Source of the DNA: Lasioglossum baleicum
Lineage: Eukaryota > Arthropoda > Insecta > Hymenoptera > Halictidae
Assembly: GCF_051020765.1 (NCBI RefSeq)
Contig: NC_134930.1
Location: 1,674,001 to 1,738,000 of the forward strand
Length of the DNA stretch: 64,000 nt
Direction of reading: 5' to 3'
Shown: piece after piece, positions 48,353-61,124 of the stretch
Position numbering within the stretch: position 1 is the first letter of the stretch
Layout of the letters: every line of letters begins with the position of its first letter
Translations under genes and position numbers: made by a program
The notes under the pieces: generated by a model
Told to the model about the DNA's origin: nothing
Databases searched by the model: none
What the model saw: only the letters and a program-made list of their open reading frames with translations

Positions 48353-51286
48353 TTATGCCTTCGTTGCGTGTGATGGAAGGTATGCTTTTATGTCGCTTAT
48401 GTGGACTTTTCCCAAGTCTCGGCCGTCTTCAGTAGCAAGGGCATATACTACTGGGGATATCTTTTTCGTAATTATTACTGGTCCACTGAATTTGGGTACC
48501 AGCTTTGCCGCAAAATGTTGAGCTGCTGACGAAAGTGCTCGCTGTCGTTTTACTACTCTATCTCCTACCTCAAATTCCTTATTTACATGTCGCGAATTAT
48601 AATATTTGGCCTGCGTGTTATAGGCACTTTCTAAATTTTCTATCACCCAACTTCGCAAGGTTTGTAGGTGCGCTACCCTACCCTTCCAATGATCGGTCGG
48701 CTCTAATAACATGTCTATTGGCGGTTCATTGTCCGCTCGTACGCATCTAAATGGTCGCGGATCTCGCCCGAAGTTCAAAAAGGCTGGGGACGTTTGTAAC
48801 ACGGAATGATAGGCCGTGTTATAAGCAAATCTGAATTTTGATAAATTAATATCCCATTCTCTGTGATCCCTCTCTAAGAACGCAACTATCATCGTCTTTA
48901 GGATGCGATTTACTCTTTCCACCGGATTTGCCTGCGGATGGTACGGAGGGGTTGTTGTGATATGAATGCCATACTCTTCGGCGAGCTGATGTAGGCATTT
49001 GTTAGCAAACTCAGTGCCGTTATCTGTCAGGAGTACATCGGGTGTACCCCATCGCGAAAATATCAAATTTTCTAGGGCTTCCGCAATTTTAGGTCCTGTT
49101 GCACGTCGAAGCGGGGCGCACTCGATCCATTTTGTAAACAGATCTTGCATCACCAGGAGGTACGCATGACCGGATTTGCTTGACGGAAAAGGACCCATTA
49201 TATCGGCAGCGACCACTGACCACGGCATGTTAATATGGCGCCGACCCATCAGCCCGGAAGGGAGTGTTTGCTCCACTTTCGTTAGCTGACAGGTTGTGCA
49301 GCGTCTTACATATTCCACGGTGGTCCGATACATGCCGGGCCAGTAATACCTAGTCGCTACCCTACGATACGTTTTCTCTATTCCCAAATGTCCTGCTTGT
49401 GGGCCGTCATGGGCCTCTTGCAAAATCTCGGTCCTGCGCTCCTCCGGGATCACCAATTTCCACTCATTGGTATCTTTTCCCAAAGTCTCCGCAATGAGTG
49501 GGTCTGTCCTCCGATAATATAATTCCCCGCTCCTAATGCACCAGTCCTTAAATCTGTCAGGATCGCTCTCTATCTCCGCGAATTTCCCTTCGTACCATGT
49601 GGGTTTTATTACGGCACCGACTTCTAATTCTCCTTCGACCCCCTCAAAAGCACGTGATAGTGCATCCGGCACTTTATTTAGGGCACCTTGCCGATACACG
49701 ACTTGAAAGTCGTACTCTAAAAGTTGCAAGGCCCATCTCGCTAAACGACCCGATGGGTTCTGTAATTTCCTCAACCACCGCAGGCTATTATGATCTGTTA
49801 TTACCGTAAATTTATAACCCTCTAGATAAGCTCTAAATTTCTCTACTGACCAGACTATTGCAAGGCCCTCCAGCTCTGTAGCTGAGTATTTCCTTTCTGG
49901 CAGCGTAAGTGATCTACTTGCGAAGGCAATTACTTTCTCGATTCCCTCGATTTCTTGAGTCAAGACTGCACCTAATCCGACGGTACTTGCATCCGTTTGC
50001 AAGGTGAACGGCAACGAAAAATCCGGGCAAGAAAGAGTTGGGGCGCCAGCGATCATATCCCTTAGGGTTTCGAAGGCGGATTGTTGTCCGTCCTTCCATA
50101 CCCATTCCCGATTCTTTCGCAAAAGGTTGTTTAAAGGTTCTGCTAGTGTTGCGAATCCTGGAATAAACCGCCTGTACCAGGAGGCCATGCCCAAGAATCG
50201 CCGCACTTGTTTGATGTTTTTCGGCACTGGATATGTCAGAATAGGTTGGATCTTTTCCGAATCTACTTTCAACCCTTCCTTGCTTACTACGAACCCTAAG
50301 TAACGGACCTCGGTGCGGCAGAATTCACATTTGTCCGGGTTTATTATAAGACCGGCAGCCTTTATACGATCTAACACGAGTTTTAACCATTCCAAGTGTT
50401 CTTCAAATGTTTTCGTCACTATTATGATGTCATCCAAATACGCGAATACGTGGGGCTCCATCTCTGGCCCTATTAAACGATCAAGCAACCGTTGGAAGGT
50501 TGCTGGTGCCCCCGTGAGACCGTACGGCATGCGACGAAATTGAAAAAGGCCTTTACCCGGCACTGTGAAAGCTGTAATTTCGCGACTATTTTGTTCGAGT
50601 GGAATTTGAAAATATGCTTGACTCAAATCTAGGGTTGAGATGTACCTTGCCGTTCGCAGTTTGTCCAGGATCTGGGTCATTAACGGCAGCGGATATGCAT
50701 CCTTCCTCGAGACTTCGTTGACTTTTCTAAAGTCCAAGCAGAATCTATATTTTCCGCTTGGTTTCTTGACCATTACTATTGGACTTGACCAGCCACTATT
50801 AGATGGTTCAATTATGCCGTCTGCTAATAGGATATCCACCTCTTTATAAATGGCCTCCTGAACTTTAGGAGAGACGGCATAATACCTCTGTTTAATTGGC
50901 GGGTGCTTCCCCACATCTATCTTGTGGCTGATCAAATCGGTCAAGCCCTTCATTTTCTCGAATTCTGGCAACTCAGTCTGGAGGAAGGTTTCCAGTTGTT
51001 GTTTTTCGCTAATTTTCAAAATCTGTAGGCCGCAGCATACGGTGGTTGGGTTTGGGTCGTCGAAGGGGAATTTTTCCTCCGGATTGGACGCAAAATACCA
51101 AGTGGCATTGTGAAATTCCGCGACTATTCCAAACAATGCAATCGCATCCGTTCCTAATAAGAGAGGAGTCACGAGATTATCTAACACCCTGGCCGAGATT
51201 TCCTGTTCCTTTGTTCCTATCCTTACGCGAAATTGTGCTTTTTCTTGAGCCTTATCAATTGTCCCCGTGGCGAGCAAATTTGTCAC
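48353..51286 (-). pseudogene. pol: pol of unit D, N-terminally truncated
   Basis: 977 codons open from a GTG inside the LTR end; no natural start. It lost the protease DTG and everything upstream, but RT (YLDD), RNase H and integrase motifs are preserved. Shares IESDPDR and FRCVRAD with unit E (A and B have IESNPDR, FRGVRAD). A private Cys to Gly change occurs in ATELE(C/G)LAIV. Confidence 0.9.
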
Positions 51287-53008
51287 GTCGCTTTCTTAAC
51301 TTTTCGTACTGATGGTCGAACGAGGAATAGCGACACCGAGAATTTACAGGCGAGAAGCCGGGCCACGCTCGGCCGCGCGAGGCGTGGTCCTCTCGGGACA
51401 AAAATACGTTCACAGTCTCGTTATTCGAAGATCAAACGTGATACAATTTCGGGCGCCAGACACCTGAAGGTGTCACGAGAAAGAATCGTAATCTAGACAC
51501 GAAAGCGGAACGCGGTTGGACTCGCGAGACTGTGACGTAGCAAACGTAACCTGAATAGCTATCGCAAGGGCGCAGGATTCTACGTCAGGAGAACACGAGA
51601 CGTTCCCCGCGACGGGAAGGTTTTCACACAAGGAATAGACAACGTTTCGGCTAACAAGATGTTTATTCGACGAAATGACTGAGCTGCCGACGATTCGGCA
51701 GCAATTACAAACGTAGCCGGCGCGTATTATCGCGACTGATGGAACTCGCACGCGCAATGCCTCTCTTACTTTACAATTTCGCGAAGAATTCGGCCGCGAT
51801 AAGAACTTCGCGACGCGGAAGGCCTCGAAGGCCGTTTTCCGACCGAACTCAGATGGAATTCGCGGTTTCTCTTGGACTTGCGTCGATCGAACAGAATTTA
51901 CGACCGCGAATCGAACACGCGACGGTGTCCCACCGTGGAACGAGCGCAGGTTATTTAGAATTAACGGCGGCGACGATAATATCCCGAATCCGCGACTTCG
52001 CGTTTAGATCGGCGTCGTACAACCGCCATAAGGCGGCCACGCGGCCCCCCGCTATCCGACCGGATTCGTACCGCGACAACGATATCCTTCACAATATGAA
52101 GGATTCGTGCTTGGACACTAACAGTGTCCCCAAAATCTCGTCCGCCTCGTTTGCCGTTAATTCTCGCGACACCTATTCCTAACCTCGCCGCGCTACCCGA
52201 GCCAACACGAACTTCACGAAATATCGAAAGCCTGATCGGCGCTTACCACAGGTAATTCAGCAGCAGCTACACGGCAGCGAATCTCTCGATCCCTTGGTTT
52301 CAGCAGGCGCAAAATACAATAATTAGCAATCGTTCAAAGATACAACTTTCTGTTAACGATTCCGGAGACGCAGTGCACGTTCACGCGGTAGCTCGGGTAC
52401 GCGGAAGCAGGGCGTCCCCCACTTTTCGTATTCCGCTTTCTTCACGCAACATTTCGGCCTATCGCTAACGCGGGATTTCGCTTCAGCGAATCCGTCGCGA
52501 CGGCGCTCGGCTTCCGGCAGCGTTTGGCCACTCCGGCAGCGCTGATGTCCGATTGGCCGCTCCCCGATGAGACGATCGACGTCAGCCAATCCGGTTGCGG
52601 TGCAGCTTCTTCCCGGACGAGGCGACGACAGGGTAGAGTAGTTGATCGTCTCTGCACCGGATGCCCTCGTCGGCGCCTCCAGGTTGATAGTCCTGGGCCT
52701 TGACGATCTCTCGTTGCTTTCCCTCGAGTTATGCCTTCTTCCTGCCTCGAGGTGCTGATTCTTGACGGCGTGTTGCATACCGTGTTGAAAGTGGAATTCC
52801 GGATCCCGCCTGGGACCCGGATACGGTCCTGTAAACGTTTGTCACGCAAATTGGCGCGACATTCAAAACATTAGAATGCGCCTTTTTAGGTCTGTCTCGT
52901 GCCCAGGGAGATCGCTCGCAGCGGCCCTTATCGCGATGCTTGACCAAAGGGTGGCCCGGTCTTTCGTTCAGGAGTTTCGAGTGACCTAGGCAATCTTGCC
53001 ACGTCACA
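51281..53008 (-). repeat. Complete LTR shared by units D and E (1728 bp)
   Basis: Same family and boundaries as the others, in - orientation; of the common type (CTAACAGTGTCC, CGTCACGAGAAAG class variants). It is the 5' LTR of D and 3' LTR of E. Confidence 0.95.
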
Positions 53009-53594
53009 ACTCCTCCCCCCCTCGGGGAGACCGGGCCATACCGGTGGCAGCCACCCATCAGGCTTTCGCGGGCTGGGTAGCGGACGCTCTCCCTTGACTC
53101 GTTCCATCCAATATCACAAAACTACTTGTTCACCTTACCCCAACATGTATTGGCTACCTTACCCCTTTACACTAAATACTTACTATATGTCGTACACCAA
53201 TGCGGGCGAGAATCCTTCGACGACCGGCATTTATTCTAAAAAGAATGGTTCGCAAAAAAATTTTTCGCAAATGACCGTTATTCGCGACTGTTGGAATGGG
53301 TATTGGGTTTCTACAATAATTGGTAGTCCTATTTCGGCAACGATTCTTTAATCTAACTTCTTTGGTGTCCTAGCGGCACAAAAATACAAGTTTGTCAGTC
53401 TTTTAAGAACAAGGTAACTTCTAATCTGTTTATTAGTAATATAAATTAGCTATTCTTTGCTAACGCTCCTTTCTGGGCAGCGTGCTTCTAGTAAAAAAAA
53501 TAATATATGTCCCTCGTATGATTTTTATCCGTAATAATAACACGCAGGTAGGAGTTAATCTCCCTTTGCGGCAGCGACTTCTCCGCCGGTTATC
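53009..53594 (-). other. 3' untranslated region and polypurine tract, unit E
   Basis: Same as in units B and D; no gene. One substitution makes the leftover - strand-opposite frame read TGTATTGGCTAC instead of TGTATTCGCTAC. Confidence 0.78.
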
Positions 53595-54716
53595 CTAGGC
53601 TTTATATCCCCATGGGTGGTGTGGTCCGCCTTCCTTCCATTCTTGTCCGCATTTAGGGCAAGACTTTATGGTGTAGCCCCCTCGACCACATCGAAAACAG
53701 TACACTGTTGCGGGCTCCGAGCAGTATCGGTGGCTGTGTCCCCGTTTACCGCACCTCCAGCAGTTCCTCTGTCTATCGATAAATTGTATTTCTTGGGGCT
53801 TCTTTTGTTCCCTTCTTGTTTCCGGCAGCGATGGTTTTGTCCCAGGTTCCCTCTTGAGTAAGGGTGGTTCCCCATACCGGTATGCTTTCTCCAGAGGAGC
53901 AGCTTTTAGGAACTGTGGGTCCCTCTTCTCCGGTGCGGGCGCTTGTTTAGGCAGCCGTGGTCTAACTGGATTTATTATTGTGGGTCTGCTCGGTCTCTTG
54001 CGTCTCTCCTCTTGTCGCTTCTCCTCCTCTCGTCTCGCCCTTTCTCGTTCTTCTTCTTCTTGTCTCTCCTCTTCTCGTAATCTCGCTATCCCATGGCGGT
54101 GCACCCATTCGAAACTGTCTCGTACGTTTTCTATTATGCCTCTCGCCATTTTTCCCGGCGTGTCCGGAGTAATGAGCGCGTTTTCGGCGATGATTTCCTG
54201 GGGCTGCTTGATCTCGGCAGCGGTTTCTTTGAGTTCCAGGAATACGTTAGTGCCCTCTTCAGGCTTCTCTGCTTCGGCAGCGATCTCGTCGAGTTTCCCC
54301 TTGTCGTCAGCGCTCTCTACCGGCTGCTCTGCTTCGGCAGCGATTTCGTCGAGTTTCCCCTTGTCGTCAGCGCTCTCTTCCGGCTGCTCCGCTTCGGCAG
54401 CGATCTCGTCCGATTTCTCGGCTATCATTGTTGTGGAGTCGTCTAATATTTCTGTTGGGATGTCTTCCAACGTGGCGTCCAACTCTCCCGTTGTTTCTGG
54501 TTCTCCCCCTTGCTTATCTTCGAGCGAAAAGAATGAACTACTCGAGCTGGTTTCTTCCTCTATTTCTACTCCTGACACTGGGGAACAGTCTTTCGTCGTC
54601 TCTGTTGTCCCTTTTATTTCTTCCCATTGGGTGCGGAGGAACTCTTCTATCTGTTGCCTATCTTCCGACTCCTTTAGCCGGATGATTGCTTCCTTAATCT
54701 CGGTTAGTGTATTCAT
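53595..54716 (-). CDS. ORF3 of unit E
   Basis: 373 aa from the ATG at 54716; identical in layout to D ORF3, one repeat unit shorter than A/B. Intact zinc knuckles. Confidence 0.85.
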   Translation of the reverse strand: MNTLTEIKEAIIRLKESEDRQQIEEFLRTQWEEIKGTTETTKDCSPVSGVEIEEETSSSSSFFSLEDKQGGEPETTGELDATLEDIPTEILDDSTTMIAEKSDEIAAEAEQPEESADDKGKLDEIAAEAEQPVESADDKGKLDEIAAEAEKPEEGTNVFLELKETAAEIKQPQEIIAENALITPDTPGKMARGIIENVRDSFEWVHRHGIARLREEERQEEEERERARREEEKRQEERRKRPSRPTIINPVRPRLPKQAPAPEKRDPQFLKAAPLEKAYRYGEPPLLKREPGTKPSLPETRREQKKPQEIQFIDRQRNCWRCGKRGHSHRYCSEPATVYCFRCGRGGYTIKSCPKCGQEWKEGGPHHPWGYKA

Positions 54717-54810
54717 CCTTCGGTCCGGCAGCAAATGAATTCGGCCTGTCTTCTTTTCCGAAGGCGACTCGTTTTTTAATTCTGTAGGGAAAAGCTTGAG
54801 TACATTAGTT

Positions 54811-57800
54811 TTATGCCTTCGTTGCGTGTGATGGAAGGTATGCTTTTATGTCGCTTATGTGGACTTTTCCCAAGTCTCGGCCGTCTTCAGTAGCAAGGGC
54901 ATATACTACTGGGGATATCTTTTTCGTAATTATTACTGGTCCACTGAATTTGGGTACCAGCTTTGCCGCAAAATGTTGAGCTGCTGACGAAAGTGCTCGC
55001 TGTCGTTTTACTACTCTATCTCCTACCTCAAATTCCTTATTTACATGTCGCGAATTATAATATTTGGCCTGCGTGTTATAGGCACTTTCTAAATTTTCTA
55101 TCACCCAACTTCGCAAGGTTTGTAGGTGCGCTACCCTACCCTTCCAATGATCGGTCGGCTCTAATAACATGTCTATTGGCGGTTCATTGTCCGCTCGTAC
55201 GCATCTAAATGGTCGCGGATCTCGCCCGAAGTTCAAAAAGGCTGGGGACGTTTGTAACACGGAATGATAGGCCGTGTTATACGCAAATCTGAATTTTGAT
55301 AAATTAATATCCCATTCTCTGTGATCCCTCTCTAAGAACGCAACTATCATCGTCTTTAGGATGCGATTTACTCTTTCCACCGGATTTGCCTGCGGATGGT
55401 ACGGAGGGGTTGTTGTGATATGAATGCCATACTCTTCGGCGAGCTGATGTAGGCATTTGTTAGCAAACTCAGTGCCGTTATCTGTCAGGAGTACATCGGG
55501 TGTACCCCATCGCGAAAATATCAAATTTTCTAGGGCTTCCGCAATTTTAGGTCCTGTTGCACGTCGAAGCGGGGCGCACTCGATCCATTTTGTAAACAGA
55601 TCTTGCATCACCAGGAGGTACGCATGACCGGATTTGCTTGACGGAAAAGGACCCATTATATCGGCAGCGACCACTGACCACGGCATGTTAATATGGCGCC
55701 GACCCATCAGCCCGGAAGGGAGTGTTTGCTCCACTTTCGTTAGCTGACAGGTTGTGCAGCGTCTTACATATTCCACGGTGGTCCGATACATGCCGGGCCA
55801 GTAATACCTAGTCGCTACCCTACGATACGTTTTCTCTATTCCCAAATGTCCTGCTTGTGGGCCGTCATGGGCCTCTTGCAAAATCTCGGTCCTGCGCTCC
55901 TCCGGGATCACCAATTTCCACTCATTGGTATCTTTTCCCAAAGTCTCCGCAATGAGTGGGTCTGTCCTCCGATAATATAATTCCCCGCTCCTAATGCACC
56001 AGTCCTTAAATCTGTCAGGATCGCTCTCTATCTCCGCGAATTTCCCTTCGTACCATGTGGGTTTTATTACGGCACCGACTTCTAATTCTCCTTCGACCCC
56101 CTCAAAAGCACGTGATAGTGCATCCGGCACTTTATTTAGGGCACCTTGCCGATACACGACTTGAAAGTCGTACTCTAAAAGTTGCAAGGCCCATCTCGCT
56201 AAACGACCCGATGGGTTCTGTAATTTCCTCAACCACCGCAGGCTATTATGATCTGTTATTACCGTAAATTTATAACCCTCTAGATAAGCTCTAAATTTCT
56301 CTACTGACCAGACTATTGCAAGGCACTCCAGCTCTGTAGCTGAGTATTTCCTTTCTGGCAGCGTAAGTGATCTACTTGCGAAGGCAATTACTTTCTCGAT
56401 TCCCTCGATTTCTTGAGTCAAGACTGCACCTAATCCGACGGTACTTGCATCCGTTTGCAAGGTGAACGGCAACGAAAAATCCGGGCAAGAAAGAGTTGGG
56501 GCGCCAGCGATCATATCCCTTAGGGTTTCGAAGGCGGATTGTTGTCCGTCCTTCCATACCCATTCCCGATTCTTTCGCAAAAGGTTGTTTAAAGGTTCTG
56601 CTAGTGTTGCGAATCCTGGAATAAACCGCCTGTACCAGGAGGCCATGCCCAAGAATCGCCGCACTTGTTTGATGTTTTTCGGCACTGGATATGTCAGAAT
56701 AGGTTGGATCTTTTCCGAATCTACTTTCAACCCTTCCTTGCTTACTACGAACCCTAAGTAACGGACCTCGGTGCGGCAGAATTCACATTTGTCCGGGTTT
56801 ATTATAAGACCGGCAGCCTTTATACGATCTAACACGAGTTTTAACCATTCCAAGTGTTCTTCAAATGTTTTCGTCACTATTATGATGTCATCCAAATACG
56901 CGAATACGTGGGGCTCCATCTCTGGCCCTATTAAACGATCAAGCAACCGTTGGAAGGTTGCTGGTGCCCCCGTGAGACCGTACGGCATGCGACGAAATTG
57001 AAAAAGGCCTTTACCCGGCACTGTGAAAGCTGTAATTTCGCGACTATTTTGTTCGAGTGGAATTTGAAAATATGCTTGACTCAAATCTAGGGTTGAGATG
57101 TACCTTGCCGTTCGCAGTTTGTCCAGGATCTGGGTCATTAACGGCAGCGGATATGCATCCTTCCTCGAGACTTCGTTGACTTTTCTAAAGTCCAAGCAGA
57201 ATCTATATTTTCCGCTTGGTTTCTTGACCATTACTATTGGACTTGACCAGCCACTATTAGATGGTTCAATTATGCCGTCTGCTAATAGGATATCCACCTC
57301 TTTATAAATGGCCTCCTGAACTTTAGGAGAGACGGCATAATACCTCTGTTTAATTGGCGGGTGCTTCCCCACATCTATCTTGTGGCTGATCAAATCGGTC
57401 AAGCCCTTCATTTTCTCGAATTCTGGCAACTCAGTCTGGAGGAAGGTTTCCAGTTGTTGTTTTTCGCTAATTTTCAAAATCTGTAGGCCGCAGCATACGG
57501 TGGTTGGGTTTGGGTCGTCGAAGGGGAATTTTTCCTCCGGATTGGACGCAAAATACCAAGTGGCATTGTGAAATTCCGCGACTATTCCAAACAATGCAAT
57601 CGCATCCGTTCCTAATAAGAGAGGAGTCACGAGATTATCTAACACCCTGGCCGAGATTTCCTGTTCCTTTGTTCCTATCCTTACGCGAAATTGTGCTTTT
57701 TCTTGAGCCTTATCAATTGTCCCCGTGGCGAGGAGAAAATAACACGGTTTTTCCGTGTTTTCCACCTTAACGGCAGCGCTACTAAGCTGTTCTATTACTT

Positions 57801-57978
57801 CCCGACTAATGAACGTAATTGATGAACCCGTGTCTATTAGGGCGTCTACTGGCAGCGAATCAATAAAAGCTTTAACTGTTAACAACGGCGGTTTTGATCT
57901 TTCCCCGTTTGTTTTCACGCGGGCCGATATTATTTCGGGGGTGGTCTCTCCGGCCTTGTCGAGCGACCCCTCCAACCA
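54811..57978 (-). CDS. pol: pol of unit E
   Basis: Full-length pol, open with all catalytic motifs (DTG, YLDD, TDAS, D,D,E). Read in the -1 frame after GGGAAAT at 57984-57978. It shares arm-specific residues with D (SDPDR, FRCV). Confidence 0.94.
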   Translation of the reverse strand, partial: WLEGSLDKAGETTPEIISARVKTNGERSKPPLLTVKAFIDSLPVDALIDTGSSITFISREVIEQLSSAAVKVENTEKPCYFLLATGTIDKAQEKAQFRVRIGTKEQEISARVLDNLVTPLLLGTDAIALFGIVAEFHNATWYFASNPEEKFPFDDPNPTTVCCGLQILKISEKQQLETFLQTELPEFEKMKGLTDLISHKIDVGKHPPIKQRYYAVSPKVQEAIYKEVDILLADGIIEPSNSGWSSPIVMVKKPSGKYRFCLDFRKVNEVSRKDAYPLPLMTQILDKLRTARYISTLDLSQAYFQIPLEQNSREITAFTVPGKGLFQFRRMPYGLTGAPATFQRLLDRLIGPEMEPHVFAYLDDIIIVTKTFEEHLEWLKLVLDRIKAAGLIINPDKCEFCRTEVRYLGFVVSKEGLKVDSEKIQPILTYPVPKNIKQVRRFLGMASWYRRFIPGFATLAEPLNNLLRKNREWVWKDGQQSAFETLRDMIAGAPTLSCPDFSLPFTLQTDASTVGLGAVLTQEIEGIEKVIAFASRSLTLPERKYSATELECLAIVWSVEKFRAYLEGYKFTVITDHNSLRWLRKLQNPSGRLARWALQLLEYDFQVVYRQGALNKVPDALSRAFEGVEGELEVGAVIKPTWYEGKFAEIESDPDRFKDWCIRSGELYYRRTDPLIAETLGKDTNEWKLVIPEERRTEILQEAHDGPQAGHLGIEKTYRRVATRYYWPGMYRTTVEYVRRCTTCQLTKVEQTLPSGLMGRRHINMPWSVVAADIMGPFPSSKSGHAYLLVMQDLFTKWIECAPLRRATGPKIAEALENLIFSRWGTPDVLLTDNGTEFANKCLHQLAEEYGIHITTTPPYHPQANPVERVNRILKTMIVAFLERDHREWDINLSKFRFAYNTAYHSVLQTSPAFLNFGRDPRPFRCVRADNEPPIDMLLEPTDHWKGRVAHLQTLRSWVIENLESAYNTQAKYYNSRHVNKEFEVGDRVVKRQRALSSAAQHFAAKLVPKFSGPVIITKKISPVVYALATEDGRDLGKVHISDIKAYLPSHATKA

Positions 57979-59340
57979 TTTCCCGAATACCGATTACATC
58001 TTCGGCAGGTTCTTAACGTTACTTCCGGTGCGCCGCATTGGTAGCAGTGCATCCGGGGCTCCTCCCTGCAATCTCGTGATCTATGCCCTATTTTTCGACA
58101 ATTCCAACATTCCATCTCGGGTTTCACCCCCACACGTTGTTTATCGCGTGACGGTGATTGTGGCCCGATTCCGGTAGCTGGAGTTGTCGCTTGGCGCGAT
58201 GGTGGGTGTTGTGACCACCTTCCCCTCGTTCCTCCGCGGTAGGCATCGTTCCTATTTCGCCCGGCAGCTGAATAACTCGCGCGCGAAGCTGAAAAGTCCC
58301 GTTTTGCTATCCCAGCGTGAGTATTTTGGGGTTCGAGATTGCGGGTATTTTGCCCCTCTCCGTCACTTGTGGTCGTAATTGCATTTAAGAATTCGACGTC
58401 TCCGGTTTTCCCTCTCCCTTGATGTTTCTGGGGGCTATACCGATTCGGATCGTAGGCGAATATCGGATGTGCCATTTCGGAGGGTTTCGGATTTCTTTTT
58501 AATTTTGCTACGTCGGATTCTTTTTCGGCCTCAATTAAAGCTTCTTCCATATGATCGAATGATTCTATTGTGCTAATTGCTATTGCTTGTCGCAAAATAG
58601 GTTTCGCGCCCCAGTACGTTCTCCTAATCATTTTCTCCTCCCGCCACGGTGGATCTAATCGCTCGAACATTCCGCGCATGCTGATGATATAGTCTCTCAA
58701 TGGCTCGTTTTCGCCCTGAGCGCGGTCTTTAATATTTCTTAATAACGTGTCTGGATATTCCGGATCCCCAAAAAATTTCCGAAACGCGGAGGTAAAATCG
58801 TTCCAGGTTCGGAATTTGGTCTCCCTCACCTCGTACCAGTGGGCAGCGGTGCCTTCAAAACATTCTAATAGGCATCGAAGTAAATATTCGTCCGGTATGT
58901 TGCCATACCGGCGACGTCTTGAAAGTCGCTCCAGAAAGGCTTCCGAATCCTCTCCGGGCGCTCCTTTGAACTTTATTTGCCATCTTCGAATTATTTCTGA
59001 AATCGGCGTGCCCCGACAGTACATTTCCTGGTATTTCCGAGGTTGCGGGGGACCTTGAGAATCCCTGGATGTACCTGGCAACGGCGCATTACCTTTTATG
59101 TCATGCTGGGTTGGCGGGTATCGGGGTGGAGGGGGGGGGCACGAGTTTCCCGTTCTTTAATATCGGTACCGTTAGTTTAATGGGATTAGGGCGTGATCGA
59201 CTACGTGCAGCCCCCTCCTCGTCCGAATCCGGGGTATTTACGTTGACGGTATTTTCCTCCGTATCCTCTTCAAAAGGGGAATGGTAATCCCACGGGTCTT
59301 CGTTGTTCGGATTCCGCGTAGTATCCATATCTCTATCCAT
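57930..59340 (-). pseudogene. gag: gag of unit E, frameshifted
   Basis: ATG at 59340. The C run encoding the proline stretch has nine bases here (59131-59139) against eight in A and B, so the frame shifts and stops about 20 codons later (near 59101). The rest of Gag, including capsid-type domain and zinc knuckles, is open from about 59081 to 57930. A single-base homopolymer difference could also be a sequencing error. Confidence 0.88.
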
Positions 59341-61124
59341 CGGCGACTCAATTCTTTTCGCTTCTAATATTGTAAACACGAACCGTTTATTTTAGCCTTT
59401 ATGGCTCGGGCCGGGTGACTTGACCGTACGGCCCCGCTAAGTCCCTCTACCGAACAAAGAAACTCATATCTCGACCGGGTGACTCTCGAATGACCTGGCT
59501 GTCCTTGCAGCAAAACGTTATCGGGAATTTAGCCGTCCCCAGCTTTTGTACAGTCGTAAATTCTCGACCCTCGCAAAACAATAATCAAGAAATCTTTTCA
59601 GATTTTTACTGATATTGCCTACCCTATTTCCCGGATGGCCCTAGGCAACCATCGACGGGATAAATCACTCCTTCGTCAAGGTAGCGACTTTTCTTTGCGA
59701 AATTATTACAATAAATCAGGGCAGCAAAGATTTTTCCGCAAATAACGACAATAAGCCAAGGTAGCGAATAATATTTTCGCAACCAGCTTCGATAATCCAA
59801 GGCAGCGAATAATTTTGGGGGGGGTGGTTTCAACACGAGACCGGGTACGACAGCACTAGGACTCAAAAGGTACCCTCCATCACCATTGACAACACAACAA
59901 TAAATAATCTGGTTACTGGGACCACCCTCCACGCGTAAACGCAGGGCTGGTACCGCAGTCACCAAACACAATGTAAATAATCCGAAATAAATAATAAAAA
60001 CAAATGATGTCTTCGGCAGCCAAATATATCAATTATCAGAAATGGTTGCACAGTTAAAAAAAAATGGTGGTATCGAAATGGAAAAGAAACGGAAAAGACC
60101 AGTCTGAGAAAAAGAAGTAAAAGAGAATAGAAAGGAGAAATTTCCAAAATCGATCCGAAAAAAAAAATTATGTACAATTCAAAATCAATAAAGTAAATAA
60201 CTAATAACAAATAATAAAACTAATTTGTACAATTGAATTTGGACTGGAAACAATAAGACTACAGACCAAACAACTAGAAAAATTAAATTAACAAAAGGAC
60301 GACAAAACAAGAAAGTGCAATAAATTAGAAAATAAATAGAACAGAGAGAAGAACAACAGAAAAACATGAAATAAATAACAATTCATAAATATTAGATGGC
60401 AATAAATAATAACAAAATCAAAAATATCACAGGTGCAACAATTCAAAAAAAAATTATTAGCCACGGTTCAAAGTTTTTATTTTAGGGGGTTCTCAGTTCA
60501 AAATTTTACCCGAGCCATTCAATTGTCATATATTGAGAACCACAAGCAAAAAAAAAATTTTCTATAATAATTCAGTAAGGTGTGAAAGGCAACAATAAAA
60601 GCAGTTTCAATAATAATTTATTAAAGTAAGAATACTTCCTCGGAATCACTGATCGGCACGACAATTCAATCAATGTCTTTGGAAATACCCTTGAATGGCC
60701 CGTATTAAATGTAATGTAATAATTATTTTTCAAAATCAACAATCTTTCTTCGAATTCAGTGATTGGAACGACATTCAATCTTTGTTGTCGGAAAGATCGT
60801 TCAGTGGCATACCATAAGTAGAACAATCGAAATGGCAACAATACACCCTAATCAAAACAATAGTAATGGCAAGAGTACACAATAATCAATTCCATGCTCG
60901 TTGGCTCGTAATAGCTAGTGGCTGTCGTAAACAAGTTTTTCAACGCGTGTTCGCCGTCCCGGTACCGATCGCGTCCGAAATCTGCTCGAACGACTGCGAT
61001 GGAGAAAAATAAACTTTCCTTGTGCGAGCCTCGCGTCTTCGGCGTATCCCTAACACAAAAGTATCCCAAAATCCCTCACACAGGTTAAATTTACTGTGAG
61101 AGGTCCCTGTTCGGGCGCCAAATT
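59341..61124 (-). other. Leader and PBS of unit E
   Basis: Reverse complement of the A/B leader, with the tRNA-Lys3-type PBS at 61103-61120. No gene. Confidence 0.85.

Larger units (their letters stand above)
44824..53008 (-). mobile_element. Gypsy unit D, gag-deleted
   Basis: LTR 51281-53008 (5'), internal 46551-51280, LTR 44824-46550 (3'). The leader, gag and the first about 80 codons of pol are gone; the 5' LTR plus AATT and two further bases (TG, the start of the PBS) joins directly to pol. Pol and ORF3 remain open. Internal length is 4.73 kb versus 8.1 kb in unit E. Confidence 0.92.
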
